Origin: Rhodamnia argentea
Taxonomy: Eukaryota > Streptophyta > Magnoliopsida > Myrtales > Myrtaceae
DNA length: 64,000 nucleotides
Direction of reading: 5' to 3'
Assembly: GCF_020921035.1 (NCBI RefSeq)
Contig: NC_063156.1
Span: 29,622,283 to 29,686,282 of the forward strand
The notes beneath the pieces were generated by a model. The model was not told the DNA's origin. It was given only the letters and a program-made list of their open reading frames with translations, and made no database searches. The position numbers and the translations under genes are program-made. This document shows positions 1 to 12,600 of this stretch, piece after piece. The first letter of the stretch is position 1. Every line of letters starts with the position of its first letter.

Positions 1-498
1 CTTTTCACTCCAAGCTACAAAGATGCCATGATGTTGGTAGGTGAGAGCTATCCCTTTTTCAAGGGAAACTGCTACATGACCATCATTGGAGAAGATGGGG
101 ATTACATAAAGGAGTTCGCTACTTACAAAGAATCAAAGATAATCTCCGCACCAGAGACTTGGTTGGATCTGCGGATCAGGGGATCGCAGCTAAGCCAATA
201 TTTCCGCAGAAAATGCAAGCACAGTCCAAAGGGGCTATTTTCCTACCCAGCAGATGTGAATGGGACTCGATATTCCATGCACTGGGTTTCAGAGGCCCAC
301 CGGAATTCATGGCATGTTCTTCTTGATGCAACTGCATTGGTTGTTGGAGAGGATCGCCTAAATCTGTCACTTCACCGACCAGACTTCTTTCTGTGCAGTC
401 TAGATAACAAGCATGCCCATCCTTCAAGAATCACTTGCCTTCTGGTGAGGAAAATATCTTTTGATGCAGCAACAATTTCTCCTCAAGCCAATGAATGA
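1..498 (+). CDS. PLP-dependent transferase / Moco-sulfurase-like protein, 3' part
   Basis: The reading frame is open from base 1 to a TGA at 496-498, so the 5' exons lie outside the window. The 165 visible residues contain blocks I recognise from the plant family of PLP-dependent transferases annotated as molybdenum-cofactor-sulfurase-like (At5g51920 / At5g66950 group): YKDAMMLVGESYPFF, ETWLDLRI, CKHSPKGLFSYPADVNGTRY, HRNSWHVLLDATALVVG and ITCLLVRKISFD. The LLDA segment is where the fold-type I aminotransferase strand with the PLP-binding Asp is expected. The true substrate of this plant family is not established. The protein ends soon after the LLVRK block, whereas I remember family members continuing; either this is a short isoform or the gene is truncated. 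A decayed second copy lies about 4.7 kb downstream in the same orientation. Confidence 0.75.
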   Translation, partial: LFTPSYKDAMMLVGESYPFFKGNCYMTIIGEDGDYIKEFATYKESKIISAPETWLDLRIRGSQLSQYFRRKCKHSPKGLFSYPADVNGTRYSMHWVSEAHRNSWHVLLDATALVVGEDRLNLSLHRPDFFLCSLDNKHAHPSRITCLLVRKISFDAATISPQANE

Positions 499-3400
499 GA
501 AGGATAATTCCATGTAAATATAGAATTTCTTCCTTTCAATTAAGAAACAACCACACAAGTGAGCTCTGGTTTTCAGATAATTTTTCATGTATAACCTCAT
601 AAGAAAAAGTTTCAGAGTTTACACGATTGAAAATAGCATTTTTACATAGATCATATTGTAGATGGAGCACAAAGGACCGCGTTGACAGATTTGTAGCCAA
701 AGTTGTCATCACATTCTAATCATGTGATCTATGGAAACTCGTTGCCACACAGCAAGTGGTTTTTTCCTAATCAAGTAACTTGCTAAGGCAAGTTTCTGCA
801 TATTCTTTTTGCCAATGTGATAGAAGGGATGGTTCATATTGCATGCATGCAAGCAAGCAAGAAATATACTGACTCAAAAGTGAGGGTAAAGGGCTTATAA
901 TAACTGATGCCCGAAGGGGATTTATTGATATCTATGTCATTCCAGCATCAGCATGATGAAACCTTTTGCATGGAAGGATTAGAGCATCTTCATCTAAGAA
1001 TGACCTTAAGGAAACTTAACATCCATGTCTCAGGAGGGATAGTCTGGAGCATGTACAGGGAAATTAGGAGTATGTTGACATAGGCTCCAGGTAACGGCAT
1101 AGGCTTTAGGCATGTAGTCTGAATTTTAGCTTTGACTAGTATTAAATTTGGAACTTGCAAGTTTCTGTCAAATATTAGCTTCTACTTAAAAAATAGTAAA
1201 TTTATAGACAAAAACATGTTAAATAACATATGTCGCACTTTAAATGGAAATCTTAGAACTTTCAACAAATTTTCACCCAAAAGCCAAAAGTTAGAGGAGC
1301 AACTTTTCGCATTTGATGCCTCAATAAGTAACAAAATCAAGAAATTAGGCAAAATTTTGGGGCTAAAATCCCCCAAGCGCAAACAAGCTCTAACACACAA
1401 GGTGATTTCTGACCTCACAAGAAGCTGAAAAATACTCCTCAAAGTCATTAAATATTGAAATTCTCTGTGTTCATGTGTTGCCTCTTCCTCTGCTGCAATA
1501 AATAGCAGGAAATCTTGCCCAAGCTACATCAGTTTCTAAGCTGATTCCAGAGCATAGCAACAAAGAAACTTGCCGATTGTTTGAATATTATTTGAAATCA
1601 CATATTCCAATTCAGCCTGCCAATCCTTTATTCATACAACACGATCACATCTTAATGAGTTCCAGAAAAAGTTGTTGGAGCTTGAACATTTCACAGATTG
1701 GAGAGCTTACAGACTGTATAAACTCTCAACCTCCTGGTAACATCTCTTAGACATACTAAACAAACTCAGCCTTATCAAACCAAAAACATGTTTTTTTCCT
1801 TTAACCTCACTATATGGGACAGAGCTCATTGAAACTGGATGCCAAATCTTTTAAATTTGACATTGGATAGATTTGCGAAAAACATAATGGAACATGTTAT
1901 GACTTATCGTAGGGCTATAAAAACGCAAGCAGATGGATCTGAACTCCTTCACAAAATTTATTGGCGTTGATATGTTCAAGAATATGGCTACTGCGACGAT
2001 AAGACGAGTACATCTTGCTCCATGCTCCAGGGTTGTCTCAGTCACTCCCTATAGTCAATTTAAACTCCGTGTAATAGTATTTCTTGTTTCAACTGGGCCC
2101 AAAATCCCACTTTTGGCCTCTGAACTGATAGATTCTAAAGCTCATGACATCAAATACATACATATGACCTTCGCTAATGGTAAAACTAACAAGACACATA
2201 TTTCCCCTCTAATAGAAGTTCCTGTTAGAAAGTCCAACTCAAAGGTTTAAATCAATAAATGAAGGGAGACTACACACATGTAAGGCACAGTGAAACCCTA
2301 CAGATAAAGCGATGTCAGATATGTTAAGATCCCTCTAACGTGCAAACCAAACTAAGAATATCATGCGGAAGTGACGAACAAGGAGCCTCACAAGCGAACT
2401 AAATTTTGTGTATTAGCGGGTCTGCGACCTTGTTAGTAAGCTCAGATCAAAAGCTTATCCCGATAGGCAGAAGGACATTTCATAGATATAAAGCACGTTG
2501 AAACCCCATAGACAAGTGATGTAGGACACTTAAACAGTTCCACATTTAATTAGATTTCTCTTCATCAATTTTTGGAGTTACTGAAAAATGACATGCACAT
2601 TCAAAATTTCATCACTTAGGGAAAATACGTATGCTAACTATTGTAACCTCACCTATAATTTCCATTTACTTACATAATCTCACACGCTTTAAATTTCGTC
2701 ATGCCAGACATTGAATTGAGATCTTCGGGTCAAATGAATAAAAAAATAAAGATATGCGTGGTCGATCGAGAGTCAGACAAATTATAAGGAGCTGACTGAG
2801 ACAATTTCAAAAACTGGGGGCGACATGTAATTTTCCCACAACACACTCAAATGATAGCGGCTTAAACAGAGGGAGAAATATATTCACAATGGTAGTTGTT
2901 GCATGAGCACAGAAGATCCCTCTAACGGGCAAAAATCCCCTTGAGATATTCTAATATTTGAATTTGTCTTTGGTCACGCAACCCTGTACATACTCATAAC
3001 ATGCCAGTTGTTGCAGAAAAAAAAAAACACAATTCTTAACTAGAACAAACGACAATAACCTTATTTCAAGATCTGTACTCTATACCAATCCGAGTATACA
3101 CCAATTCTATTACCATTAACTCTTATCCTAAACTAAGATTTTTGGAAATGATTCTCTCCAGACAGGTCATAATCACTTTCAAACATCAACTGCAAATATA
3201 TCTCATGAATCAACTGTAATGAACAGGTCCATTTGCACCAGATACCCAGCAACTTCTAATGTCACTTTCTGTTCAGATTTAAAATTCAGAGAACGGCCTC
3301 CACTTACAATTTAAAATACTCAAATCTAGTTACATCAAAATTTATATTTCAAGGATAAGGAATTATGTTACTCAACTTCCAGCTGGAAGACGTTTGTCTT

Positions 3401-4149
3401 TCAATATGGGCATTATTAGCAAGGACATTTGGTTGTCTGATTCCAAAAGCTAGAGCAGAACATTTCAAGTGGTCAAAAAATATTTCAGTCAAATCCCAAT
3501 ACTTGGACACTTAAGATTACATGTATTCAATATCTGAATTCAGATACACATCTGCAACCAAAAATTCCACAATGAGTTCGGCCAGCTCCTCTCTTTGCAA
3601 CCTCCTCCCTCCCAATGTCATTTTTCTTTCTATCTTAAACAACTCCTAAAAGTTTATCTTGCATTAGAGTCAATATTTATTTCTGTCTAATCAAGTGCAG
3701 ATAAATCTTCTTATATCTTTGACACATTTCCATCCATTGACTTGTAAGAACGCTCGTATTTCCAACATACTCATCTCTAACCCACTCATGATTCCTTGTG
3801 CTGTGCAAGGCTTACTCATATATAATCTCACTTTAATTTCCTCGCCTTTTGGTTCTCAATTCTCACAAATCTTGCACATCCATTGCAAAGAAAGAATCTA
3901 AACTTTTATACGCGTGAATAGAGAAAGGGACCATGTATAGGGACAACAATGCAAAGATCATTTCAAATGCTGGATTGAAAGTGAGTTCTCAAACTTAAAA
4001 TCTGTTTGATTCTTTATTTTTGCTCTATAAAAATCTTAACCTAATAGTGATGGCCACAATATTTATTGAAAAAAATATGAACATGAAGATTGATTAAAGA
4101 AGTCCCCATCCCAATTTATACATAAAGCATTCACAGGTGATTGCAGACT
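499..4149. other. Spacer, no gene seen
   Basis: AT-rich spacer downstream of the transferase fragment. Short reading frames here show no recognisable protein. Its first half (to about 1.9 kb) is the upstream member of a segmental duplication whose partner lies at about 5.3-6.85 kb. Nothing else is recognisable. Confidence 0.6.
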
Positions 4150-5293
4150 CAGAAGTATGGTCACAAAGGTAAGATATATTACGATGGCTTTTTCTCCTAA
4201 GGTAAGTGTCCATGATTCAATGGTATTAGTAAATCAGCCAGTGCTTCAACAGAAAGCACATACCGCATTTCCCCCCCACACAGTAGCAGAAGCCATATCA
4301 ACACCCCACGGTCTAGGCCTTAGATGGTCAGGGCCAATCTCCCCAACAGAGATGAAACATGTTGAACAGTACCTGCTGGCAAAGTATCCATAATCTTGAC
4401 TTGGTGAAGGAGAATGAATAGATCTATCCACTCTTTGCATTAACAAGGAGCCATTTCACCCCTTTCTTGAAGATAAGAGGAAGTTGCAGACGACTTCAGG
4501 GAACCATCCCTGCCATCTTAAAGAGGCAGTCACCCAGGTTCAGCTGGCACCCAGCTAGAACCATCAAGATTGCTTGAGATCATCACCACGAGGTCCTCGT
4601 TCCCCAGGAGTTTCATCTCCATCCCTGGAATTCATGCTCAAAATAAAGTTCTGAAATTCCGTAGACTGTACAGCAATGAGTATCTTGTTCTCTTTACTCC
4701 AATCTACAAAGATGCCATGATGTTGGTAGGTGAGAGCTATCTCTTTCTCAGGGGAAACTGCTCAAAAACCATCATTGAGAAGACGGGCATTACGTCAAGG
4801 AATTCGCTACATATAAAGAATCAAAGGTAACTTCTGCATCCGAGACTTGGTAGGATCTACGGATCAAGGGATCACAGCTAAGTCAACACTCCTGCCGAAA
4901 AAGTAAGCACAGCCCTAAGGGGGCTAGTTTCACACCCACCAGATGTCAACAGGACATGGTATTTTTTTGTTTTCTTTTTTGGTCGAACAGGACACAGTAT
5001 TCGATGCACTAGATTACAGAAGCCCGTTGAAATTCATGGCATGTTCTTCTTGATGGCAACCGCGTTGATTGTTGGAGAAGATTGCCCAAATCCCTTACTT
5101 CACCAGTCAGCTTTATTTTGTGCAGTCTAGACAACAGGCCTGCCTATCCTTCAGGTATTACTTGCCTTTTGGTGAGGAAAAAAATCTTTTGATGCAGCAA
5201 TGGTTCCAACTCAAGCCAATGAAAGAGAAAATAGTTCCATGTGGATGTCTTCAAATTAATAAGAACAGCTACACCTACGAGCTCCGGTTATAA
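4150..5293 (+). pseudogene. Decayed copy of the PLP-transferase-like gene
   Basis: Family-like protein segments occur in order but in different frames: EAISTPHGLGLRWSGP and MKHVEQYLLAKYP (4157-4393), then IDLSTLCINKEPFHPFLEDK (about 4424-4485), RSSFPRSFISIPGIHAQN KVL and EYLVLFTPIYKDAMMLVGES (4590-4740), and degraded versions of the LLDATALV and LLVRK blocks (about 5040-5200). Compared with the copy at 1-498 there are frameshifts near 4770 and 4905, several stops, and an extra T-rich stretch around 4962-4985. The copy at 1-498 keeps one open frame over the same interval, so this one is the dead member. The upstream segments also show what the off-window 5' exons of the intact gene should look like. 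Confidence 0.75.
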
Positions 5294-5440
5294 ATAAGTT
5301 TACATGTTTAAACTTGCAAGAAAAGTTTTCCATGATTAAAGATAACTAAATATATGAATGACCTTTCACACACACCATTCTTTAATGGATCAAACAGTAT
5401 CATGTTCGGTGCTCTTTTTTAAAAGCTATTATCAGATCAT

Positions 5441-5545
5441 CATCATATGATCAATAAAAACTTGATGACACCTAATGAAGTGGCTTTATCTTCATCGTAT
5501 GATCAATAAAAACTTGATGACGCCTAATGAATTGACTTTATCCCG
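5441..5545. repeat. 52-bp direct repeat, two copies
   Basis: The stretch beginning ATGATCAATAAAAACTTGAT at about 5446 recurs at about 5498 with a few changes, giving a 52-bp period. It lies just downstream of the pseudogene and is absent from the corresponding part of the first copy. Confidence 0.7.
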
Positions 5546-7421
5546 ATCTATTAAATCACCAGGCAACTTTCTTCACCTTCTCCCTGCAAAACAGAAACCG
5601 GATGGTGCATGTAAGAAGGAAGAGATATACATTTCCACATATACAAAAAAGTAAATAAGTTAGGTGCATGGAGCCTATAGTAGTTAAACGGGATCTAATA
5701 TAAAGAATCTTCCATGATTCTCTGCCGCCGGATGGGTGAGACTTTCAAGAGATAGCTAAATAGTGCATGCATGATTTGGGCTGGGTCAGAAGCTGAGAAT
5801 TCTCTCTATCCAAGCGCAGCCACTGTTTGTGAAGCACCCGCCTGGAGTTCTGGTGAAAGCTATCCTTCAGGGGAACTCTCTTCTCTACTAACTCATGATG
5901 CAAAATTCCAGAATCAACATAAAAATTATCAATGCAACCTGGTTTGACAGTAGGATGACAGCATGTTCGTCAGTAATTAACCATGGTGGATCTTACCATC
6001 GCATAACAAGAATGGTCTAGAGTATGCAGAAGGAAAACGACAGTTTGTTGGAGGACAGTGTCTCTTGGACATGGCATTGGCTTTAGCTATGGCTTCCAAT
6101 TTTTAGCTTTATCTTGACTTTGATTAAATTTAGAAGTTGTGAATTCTAATTACTTTCTAGCTTTTACTAAACAAAATATTAAATACACAAGAACATGTTA
6201 CTATCCTATATATGAACTTCAAATGGAAATCTCAAAATTTCCAACATAATTTTCACCAAAGAGCCAAAAGTTAGAGGAACAACCTTTGCCATTTCTGCTC
6301 CAAACTTAACAGACAACTTCTGACTAGCTTTTGATGCCAATCCACAAGTCAAGTTAGAAGGGGAAAAAACAAAAGTAGAAGCAAACGAGGGGGCTAAAAT
6401 CCCCTAAAAACCCCAAACAAGCACTAACACGTTAAATTTAATTTCTTACCTCATAAAAATTCAGAATGAACCAGACTCCATGCTTATGCCGCGTTGTCTC
6501 TTTCTCGACAACACTAAGGAGCTGTTACATTGCTCAAGCATGTTGCATTACTAGCTAAGTTGATCTCAAAGTAGGGAAATAAACGAGACCATCTCCTTTC
6601 AAAACTGAATATGAAATCTCACATTCCAAGTCAACCCTGGTAAGCTATCATTCAGATAGCATTATCACATCTTAATGAGTTCCACAAAAATCTTTAGGGT
6701 CTGTATGTTAACCTTACAGAACCAAAACATCCTCATTTGACCCTATAAATTGGTAAAGAAAATTAAAACCTGATGCCAGTCTTCAGAAATAGTCACGGAG
6801 AGAAAACATAATGGAAATTGATGAAAAAGATGGTAGGGAAGTAGGGATCTGGTGCGGTGATACCTAGAAATGAACTATAAACATTAAGAAAAATAAATAA
6901 ACGCTCCACTAGGAACTCTTAATGGCATATATTAACAGAAGAATGCAGACAAAGAATCTCTGATTTATGACTTGCTAAACCGTAATTCATTAATGGAACA
7001 AAATAATGTCGTCACCCTGTGCTGACTGCATGAAAAGTATCTCTGTAATGATCAAGTTTGATACAAGTTCACAATGAAAGAATGTAATGTAGTTGCAGCA
7101 CGCACGTGATTAGTTCATCTTTCTCATATATTTCTTGCTTCTTGCACAGGCACATTCTAAAAGGTTCAAAAAATCTAAATCGCCAGAAAAATGGACAGTG
7201 CAGCTTAAGATAAAAGTGACTGTGTAACATTGTTTCCTCAGAAAGCCTACAGTCAAGTACATGTCTTACAAGAAGTCAAAAAAAAGAAAAAGGGACTCTC
7301 TCTCTCCATATATATATATCAAATAACTTGAAAAACAAAACCTGACACAAGTTTTATGCAAATCCTATCATCTTAAGTATGTAGATACATATGACTCTGC
7401 AAAATATTTAGCCTGGATGAC

Positions 7422-9689
7422 TCAATAGTTGGATCGTCCATCTCCTTCAGTTATCACATCTTTGAAAGACCCACCACTAGGGATCATGGGCAAAACATGC
7501 TCTTGATGGGGGACAATGACATCCAACAAGTATGGCCCAGGAGTATCTAACATCTTTTGGACAGCTGCTCTAAGATCTGCCTTTTTTGTCACACGAGATG
7601 CAGGTATTCCACAGGCTTCGGCAAATTTCAACATATTTGGAAATACATCAGACTCTCTAGATGGATTCCCTAAATATGTGTGAGCCCTATTGGCTTTATA
7701 AAAGCGATCCTCCCATTGGACAACCATGCCCAGATGTTGGTTGTTCAACAGCATTATCTTGATAGGAAGATTCTCCACTCTGACTGTCGCCAACTCCTGG
7801 ACATTCATTATGAAGCTTCCGTCTCCATCAATGTCCACCACAACAGCATCGGGTTTTGCAACGGCAGCTCCAACCGCAGCAGGCAATCCAAAGCCCATGG
7901 CCCCTAATCCACCAGATGTCAACCATTGGCGGGGCCTCTTGTACTTGTAAAATTGAGCAGCCCACATTTGGTGTTGCCCAACTCCGGTGCTTACAATGGC
8001 ATTTCCATCAGTCAGCTCATCGAGAACTTGAATTGCATACTGAGGAGGGATAGCTTCCCCAAATGTCTTATAAGTTAATGGATTATTCATTTTCTGCTCA
8101 TCAAGTTCCATTCTCCAAGCTGAAAAATCAAGTTTGAGCTTCGATTTTCTAGTCTCCATTATGCTATTTATCCCTTTTAATGCCAACTTCATATCTGCAC
8201 ATATTGACACATGAGGCTGCTTATTTTTCCCAATCTCTGCCGAATCAATATCAATGTGAATGATTTTAGCTCGGCTGGCAAAACTTTCCAGCTTCCCTGT
8301 CACACGGTCATCAAACCTAACTCCAAACGCGAGCAGCAAATCACATTTATCAATAGCATAATTAGCATAAACAGTTCCATGCATTCCCAGCATTTGAAGG
8401 GACAGTTCATGTGAGCACGAGAATGCCCCAAGCCCCATCAAAGTACTAGCGACAGGAATCCCCGTGAGGTCCACAAACTTTCTCAACTCCTCGCTTGAAT
8501 TCAAACATCCACCTCCCACATACAAAACCGGTTTCTTCGACTCCGATACCAACCTCACAATCTGTTCCAAATGGGCCTCCGAAGGCGACTTGGGCAATCT
8601 CGACATGTATCCAGGCAACCTTATGGGCACATTCCAATTAGGAACGACAAGCTGTTGCTGTATATCTTTAGGTACATCGATCAGTATAGGACCAGGTCTC
8701 CCCGAAGTCGCCAGGTGAAAAGCTTCATTCACAACTCGAGGAATATCTTCCACATCAAGGACAAGGTAATTATGTTTCGTAATAGACCGCGTCACCTCAA
8801 CAATTGGAGTCTCTTGAAATGCATCTGTTCCAATCATTCTTCGTGGCACCTACAAACACATTCACGTACACACTCATCCATCACGCAATGGTGCATCAGA
8901 GAACGAGAGCGGAACTGAACAGAGTGGTATATTCAAAACAAATGAAGCCAGAAAAAAACAAAATCTATCATCCTAATGCTATCTAATAACTGGTCTACAG
9001 GACATATATCTCCAAACATACGCCTCCTGTGCTCCGCGAGCATTCCTCCGGAACAAGAAGAGACAAAAAAGGAAAATTTAAGAATCGGACCATCGAGCAG
9101 TAAAAACTCCTAAAGATACCTGGCCAGTGATGGCGACGAGGGGGATGCTGTCTAGCATGGCGTCGGCGAGTCCACTGACCAGATTGGTGGCGCCGGGGCC
9201 GGAGGTGGCGATGCAAACGCCGGGGAGGCCGGAGGCGCGCGCATATCCCTCCGCAGCAAAAACGCCTCCCTGCTCGTGGCGAGGGAGCACGTTCCTGATG
9301 ACTCGAGAACGGGTGAGGGCCTGGTGGATCTCCAGGGAGGCGCCGCCTGGGTAGGCGAAGACGGTGGAGACGCCCTGGCGCTCGAGGGCCTCGACGAGGA
9401 CATCGGCGCCTTTGCGAGGTTCGTCGGGGGCATATCTGGAAACGAAAGTGTCGGGAGTGGCTACGGTCGGGGTTGGCGGTGCGGAGGTGGTTTTGGCGGC
9501 GGCTCGGGGAATGCCAGTGGGGGAAGAGTCGGAGGAGACGCGGAAGAGGGAGGTGCGGGGCTTGGTGGGATTGGGAGGGACGCGGAGGGTAAAGCGGTCA
9601 AGGGGAGTTTGGAATTTGGAGGGAAAAGAGAGGGCGGAGGTTTTGGCGGCGGAGGAGGTGGTCGAAGTGGTGACGGCGGCGGCGGCCAT
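7422..9689 (-). CDS. ALS: Acetolactate (acetohydroxyacid) synthase catalytic subunit, chloroplastic
   Basis: Two exons: 9689-9120 and 8849-7422, joined across a 270-bp GT-AG intron (phase 0, between ...ITGQ and VPRRM...), giving 665 residues, close to the 670 of Arabidopsis. It is a TPP enzyme that condenses pyruvate with pyruvate or 2-oxobutyrate, the first common step of branched-chain amino-acid synthesis. Residues 1 to about 80 are Ser/Thr/Ala/Pro-rich with few acids, a chloroplast transit peptide. Then come the TPP pyrimidine domain ([19 protein letters not shown] with the catalytic Glu), the central domain and the TPP-binding domain with GDGSF...LLNN. Residues that contact inhibitors carry the common plant state: Ala in YPGGAS, Pro192, Ala in GTDAFQ, Asp in RFDDRV, Trp569 and Ser648 (each 5 below Arabidopsis numbering). 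The well-known plant genes are intronless, so the intron is unusual. Next gene upstream is SEC61 gamma on the same strand. Confidence 0.96.
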
Positions 9690-12600
9690 GTCTCGAGATC
9701 CGGCGAGGGAGAGAGGACAAAGCAGTGGAGGCGTAGGGAAAATGCGCAGCTCTAAACTGAGCCCGAGAGGAGGGCAAGTCTTTAGGGGTTTTTAGAGCCG
9801 AATTTACCAGAATATCCATCCCTTCATGTTTTGATGCACAGCACGTGGGAATGTACTGGAGAAATTGGAATAAAAGCAGGGGGAGAAAATTGGAAGGGGA
9901 GGAGAAAGGGGCAGAGGAAGAGTCGATAATAAAAATTTTTAGGCGATTTTGAGATACCAGAAAGGAAATCAAAGGTATTTTAGAGAAATAGTTCAGAAAA
10001 TAATTATTTACTCACTAACATATCATGGAATTGGAAAATTGAAAAGGTTAAAGAAAAAGAGGAAAATTTCGACCCTCAACAAAAAAGTTCCCGCATATCT
10101 AATCTGATTTTCACTTCTTTTTATTCTTCTAGGGAGCTTTCGAAACTCATTCATATGCATTGATACGAACAAAGTAAGTCAATGCAAGAAAAAGCAGAAC
10201 CAACATGACAATTTTGAAGTTTTTGTTTTTTATTTGAATTGTTGTAGCTCATTTGATTTGATTTGTTTTGATCAAACAATGGTACATAGACTTCCTACTT
10301 TTAAGTGATTTTCATGTAAACTTTTTAAAATCCAAATATCTAATTTTTTAATTAAAAATCAAATCTCAAATGTTGAAATGTGAAAAATTCAAAATAGTGA
10401 TTCGGTCACAACATTGATGATCCCCGACCAAACTACTGACTTTAGGGCAAAAGAAGGGCCAAAATAACAACATATAAGCCTAAACTTCTGGAAATTTCAT
10501 ATAGAGAACCATGAATTACTAATATATACTTCAGATTTCATCATCCAATTTCGCATATCAAAAGTTGTAAATTTGATCGAAACAACAGTATCTGAAGAAA
10601 TTAATTCGGGTGAAATCACGTCCTCCCGTTGTTCTGTGAAATATGGCACACAAGTCCTCAGGAGAAGGATGAAGCGTTTGCCCAAGTCGATCGAAGCACG
10701 TTCTAAGCAAGGAAGATTTCCAATATATAAATGTGGATTCTATACAGAGAGTATTCATGAATCACTTTTTACAATATTTCTTGTGATATAGTAATCAATA
10801 TATTAAAAATTAAATCTCTTTTTCCTGTTCAGTACGTGCCTCCCAAACAGTTGCATTTCCGCGAAACATTGAAAACACCGCCAATGGAGGTATGACGTAT
10901 GAGGTTGGGAAGCAATCAATCAAAGTGTCCATCGCCATCCGTACACTTCGAATCGAATTTAAATAGGCTAAGCAGGATGTATCCTCCCTTTCAAACTTAA
11001 ATCTGCATCGACTATTGCCAAAAGGAAATTGAGGATTTAATGTAAAAACTACATAAAAACTCGTTTGGTTATGAAAGAACGAAGGAAAACACTCAAAAAT
11101 GTGCAGTATTGAGTATAAACTACAAAGTTCATGGGAAAAAAAAGGGCCTCCTCCTAAAGCTCAAACAACATTCATGTCCAGTCCAATCGAACTAATACTT
11201 TGAGCAAACCGCCTCCTATTCCCATGAATGCACTTTCTTGATGACCTGCAAAAACACGTGATCCCAATTTTTACTCGAGAAGAGTACTCGAAGAATCACA
11301 AGACACTGTACAAAATTGATAAGCAACTTCATATCTGCCAAAGGGAGCAGACAGATATCATTGAATTACAAAATACACCTTCTATGGTTCATCGATGGGG
11401 TAATACATTGCAAACATCACACACAGAGAATTAAAGAGAAACCCAACGGTTACTAAATGCAAAGACATCTTAATCAAGGAAGCAGAATTGGGAAGGCAGA
11501 CCAATTAGATTCAAGTCAACGGCAACTAAACTGTGTTCCCTGTAACTTTTAAAAACATTCAAATTGAGACAATCCATCTTCTCATCCATTTGCGCCGTTC
11601 TCAAAGATACCGTGTACTTTTCATAGCAAAGATATCTGACAACAAAGTGCAGCTAAGTGGCTCTCTCCATCTACGATTGATGAATTATGAGTATTTCTCA
11701 AATTCCACTTAAATATGTAATTTTTCATTTGGATGTAAAGCAGAGCTTATAATTTACAACATTTAAAACTTAGTGGCGATCTGATGAAAACTTTTTCTAA
11801 GCAGGTGATCTATAATTCTACTACGTACATATAGATCTGCTTATAAATGCTAAATGAGACTGAGAGCCCCTATCTGAACATATAGAACATACCACAAAAA
11901 AGTTATTAAGCGAACGAAGCCACAAAAATGCTTATTGCACTTGAAGAATTCTATACAACAGCAAGTGATAGTGTCATACACCATTGATCAAGCAATAAAA
12001 ACCACCACACGAAAACCTAACACATGACTGCAGTGATGGAGATGCACTCATTTATCAGAGAAAGAAACGATTGGCCAACAGCAGCATGCCTCTAATAAGT
12101 CCAACAGCAGTAGAAATCAGTATGAAGCATAAATTGGAGGGTAAGCCACAAAAATGCTTATTGCACTTAAAGAATTTTAATACAACAGCAAGTGATAGTG
12201 TCATACACAATTGATCAAGCAATAAAAACCACCACATGAAAATGTAACACATGACTGCAGTGATGGAGATGCACTCATTTATCAGAGAAAGAAACGATTG
12301 GCCAACAGCAGCATGCCTCTAATGAGTCCAACAGCAGTAGAAATCAGTATGAAGCATAAATTGGAGGGTAAGCGCTAGCTGGATGATATGATAGGATCAC
12401 TACATGACAAAATGGTTAAATCTTACACTCAATTAAGAAAATGGAGGCTTTACTCCAGATTTTCGTAACCGGACAGATCAATGCATGGCAACCTTTGGGT
12501 TGGTGGCCATTTGCATGTTAATCATGGCTGCAGGAGTATTAAGCTAGAGGTTCAAACATTGCCTCAACCTGAAGCATTTTCAATTAAGTAAGAGCTTCCT

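Larger units (their letters stand above)
1..6850 (+). repeat. Tandem segmental duplication (about 4.7-5 kb period)
   Basis: Bases from 1 match bases from about 4690 (same exon, near-identical for the first 75 bases). The match can be followed, with gaps, through the 3' flank: the block near 1274-1320 matches 6250-6290, and the block near 1640-1670 (CTTAATGAGTTCCA) matches 6660-6690. Offset grows from about 4.69 to 5.0 kb, so indels have accumulated. The duplicated unit therefore holds the 3' half of the transferase gene plus about 1.4 kb of flank; its left edge is outside the window. Confidence 0.75.

Noticed and set aside
3695-3901. 68-codon frame in the spacer
   Set aside because: No similarity and skewed composition typical of AT-rich noncoding DNA.
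8571-8918. 115-codon + strand frame
   Set aside because: Antisense to ALS exon 2 and its intron; no protein likeness.
9276-9755. Gly-rich 159-codon frame on the + strand
   Set aside because: It is the antisense shadow of the GC-rich ALS transit-peptide exon; the minus strand encodes a known protein.
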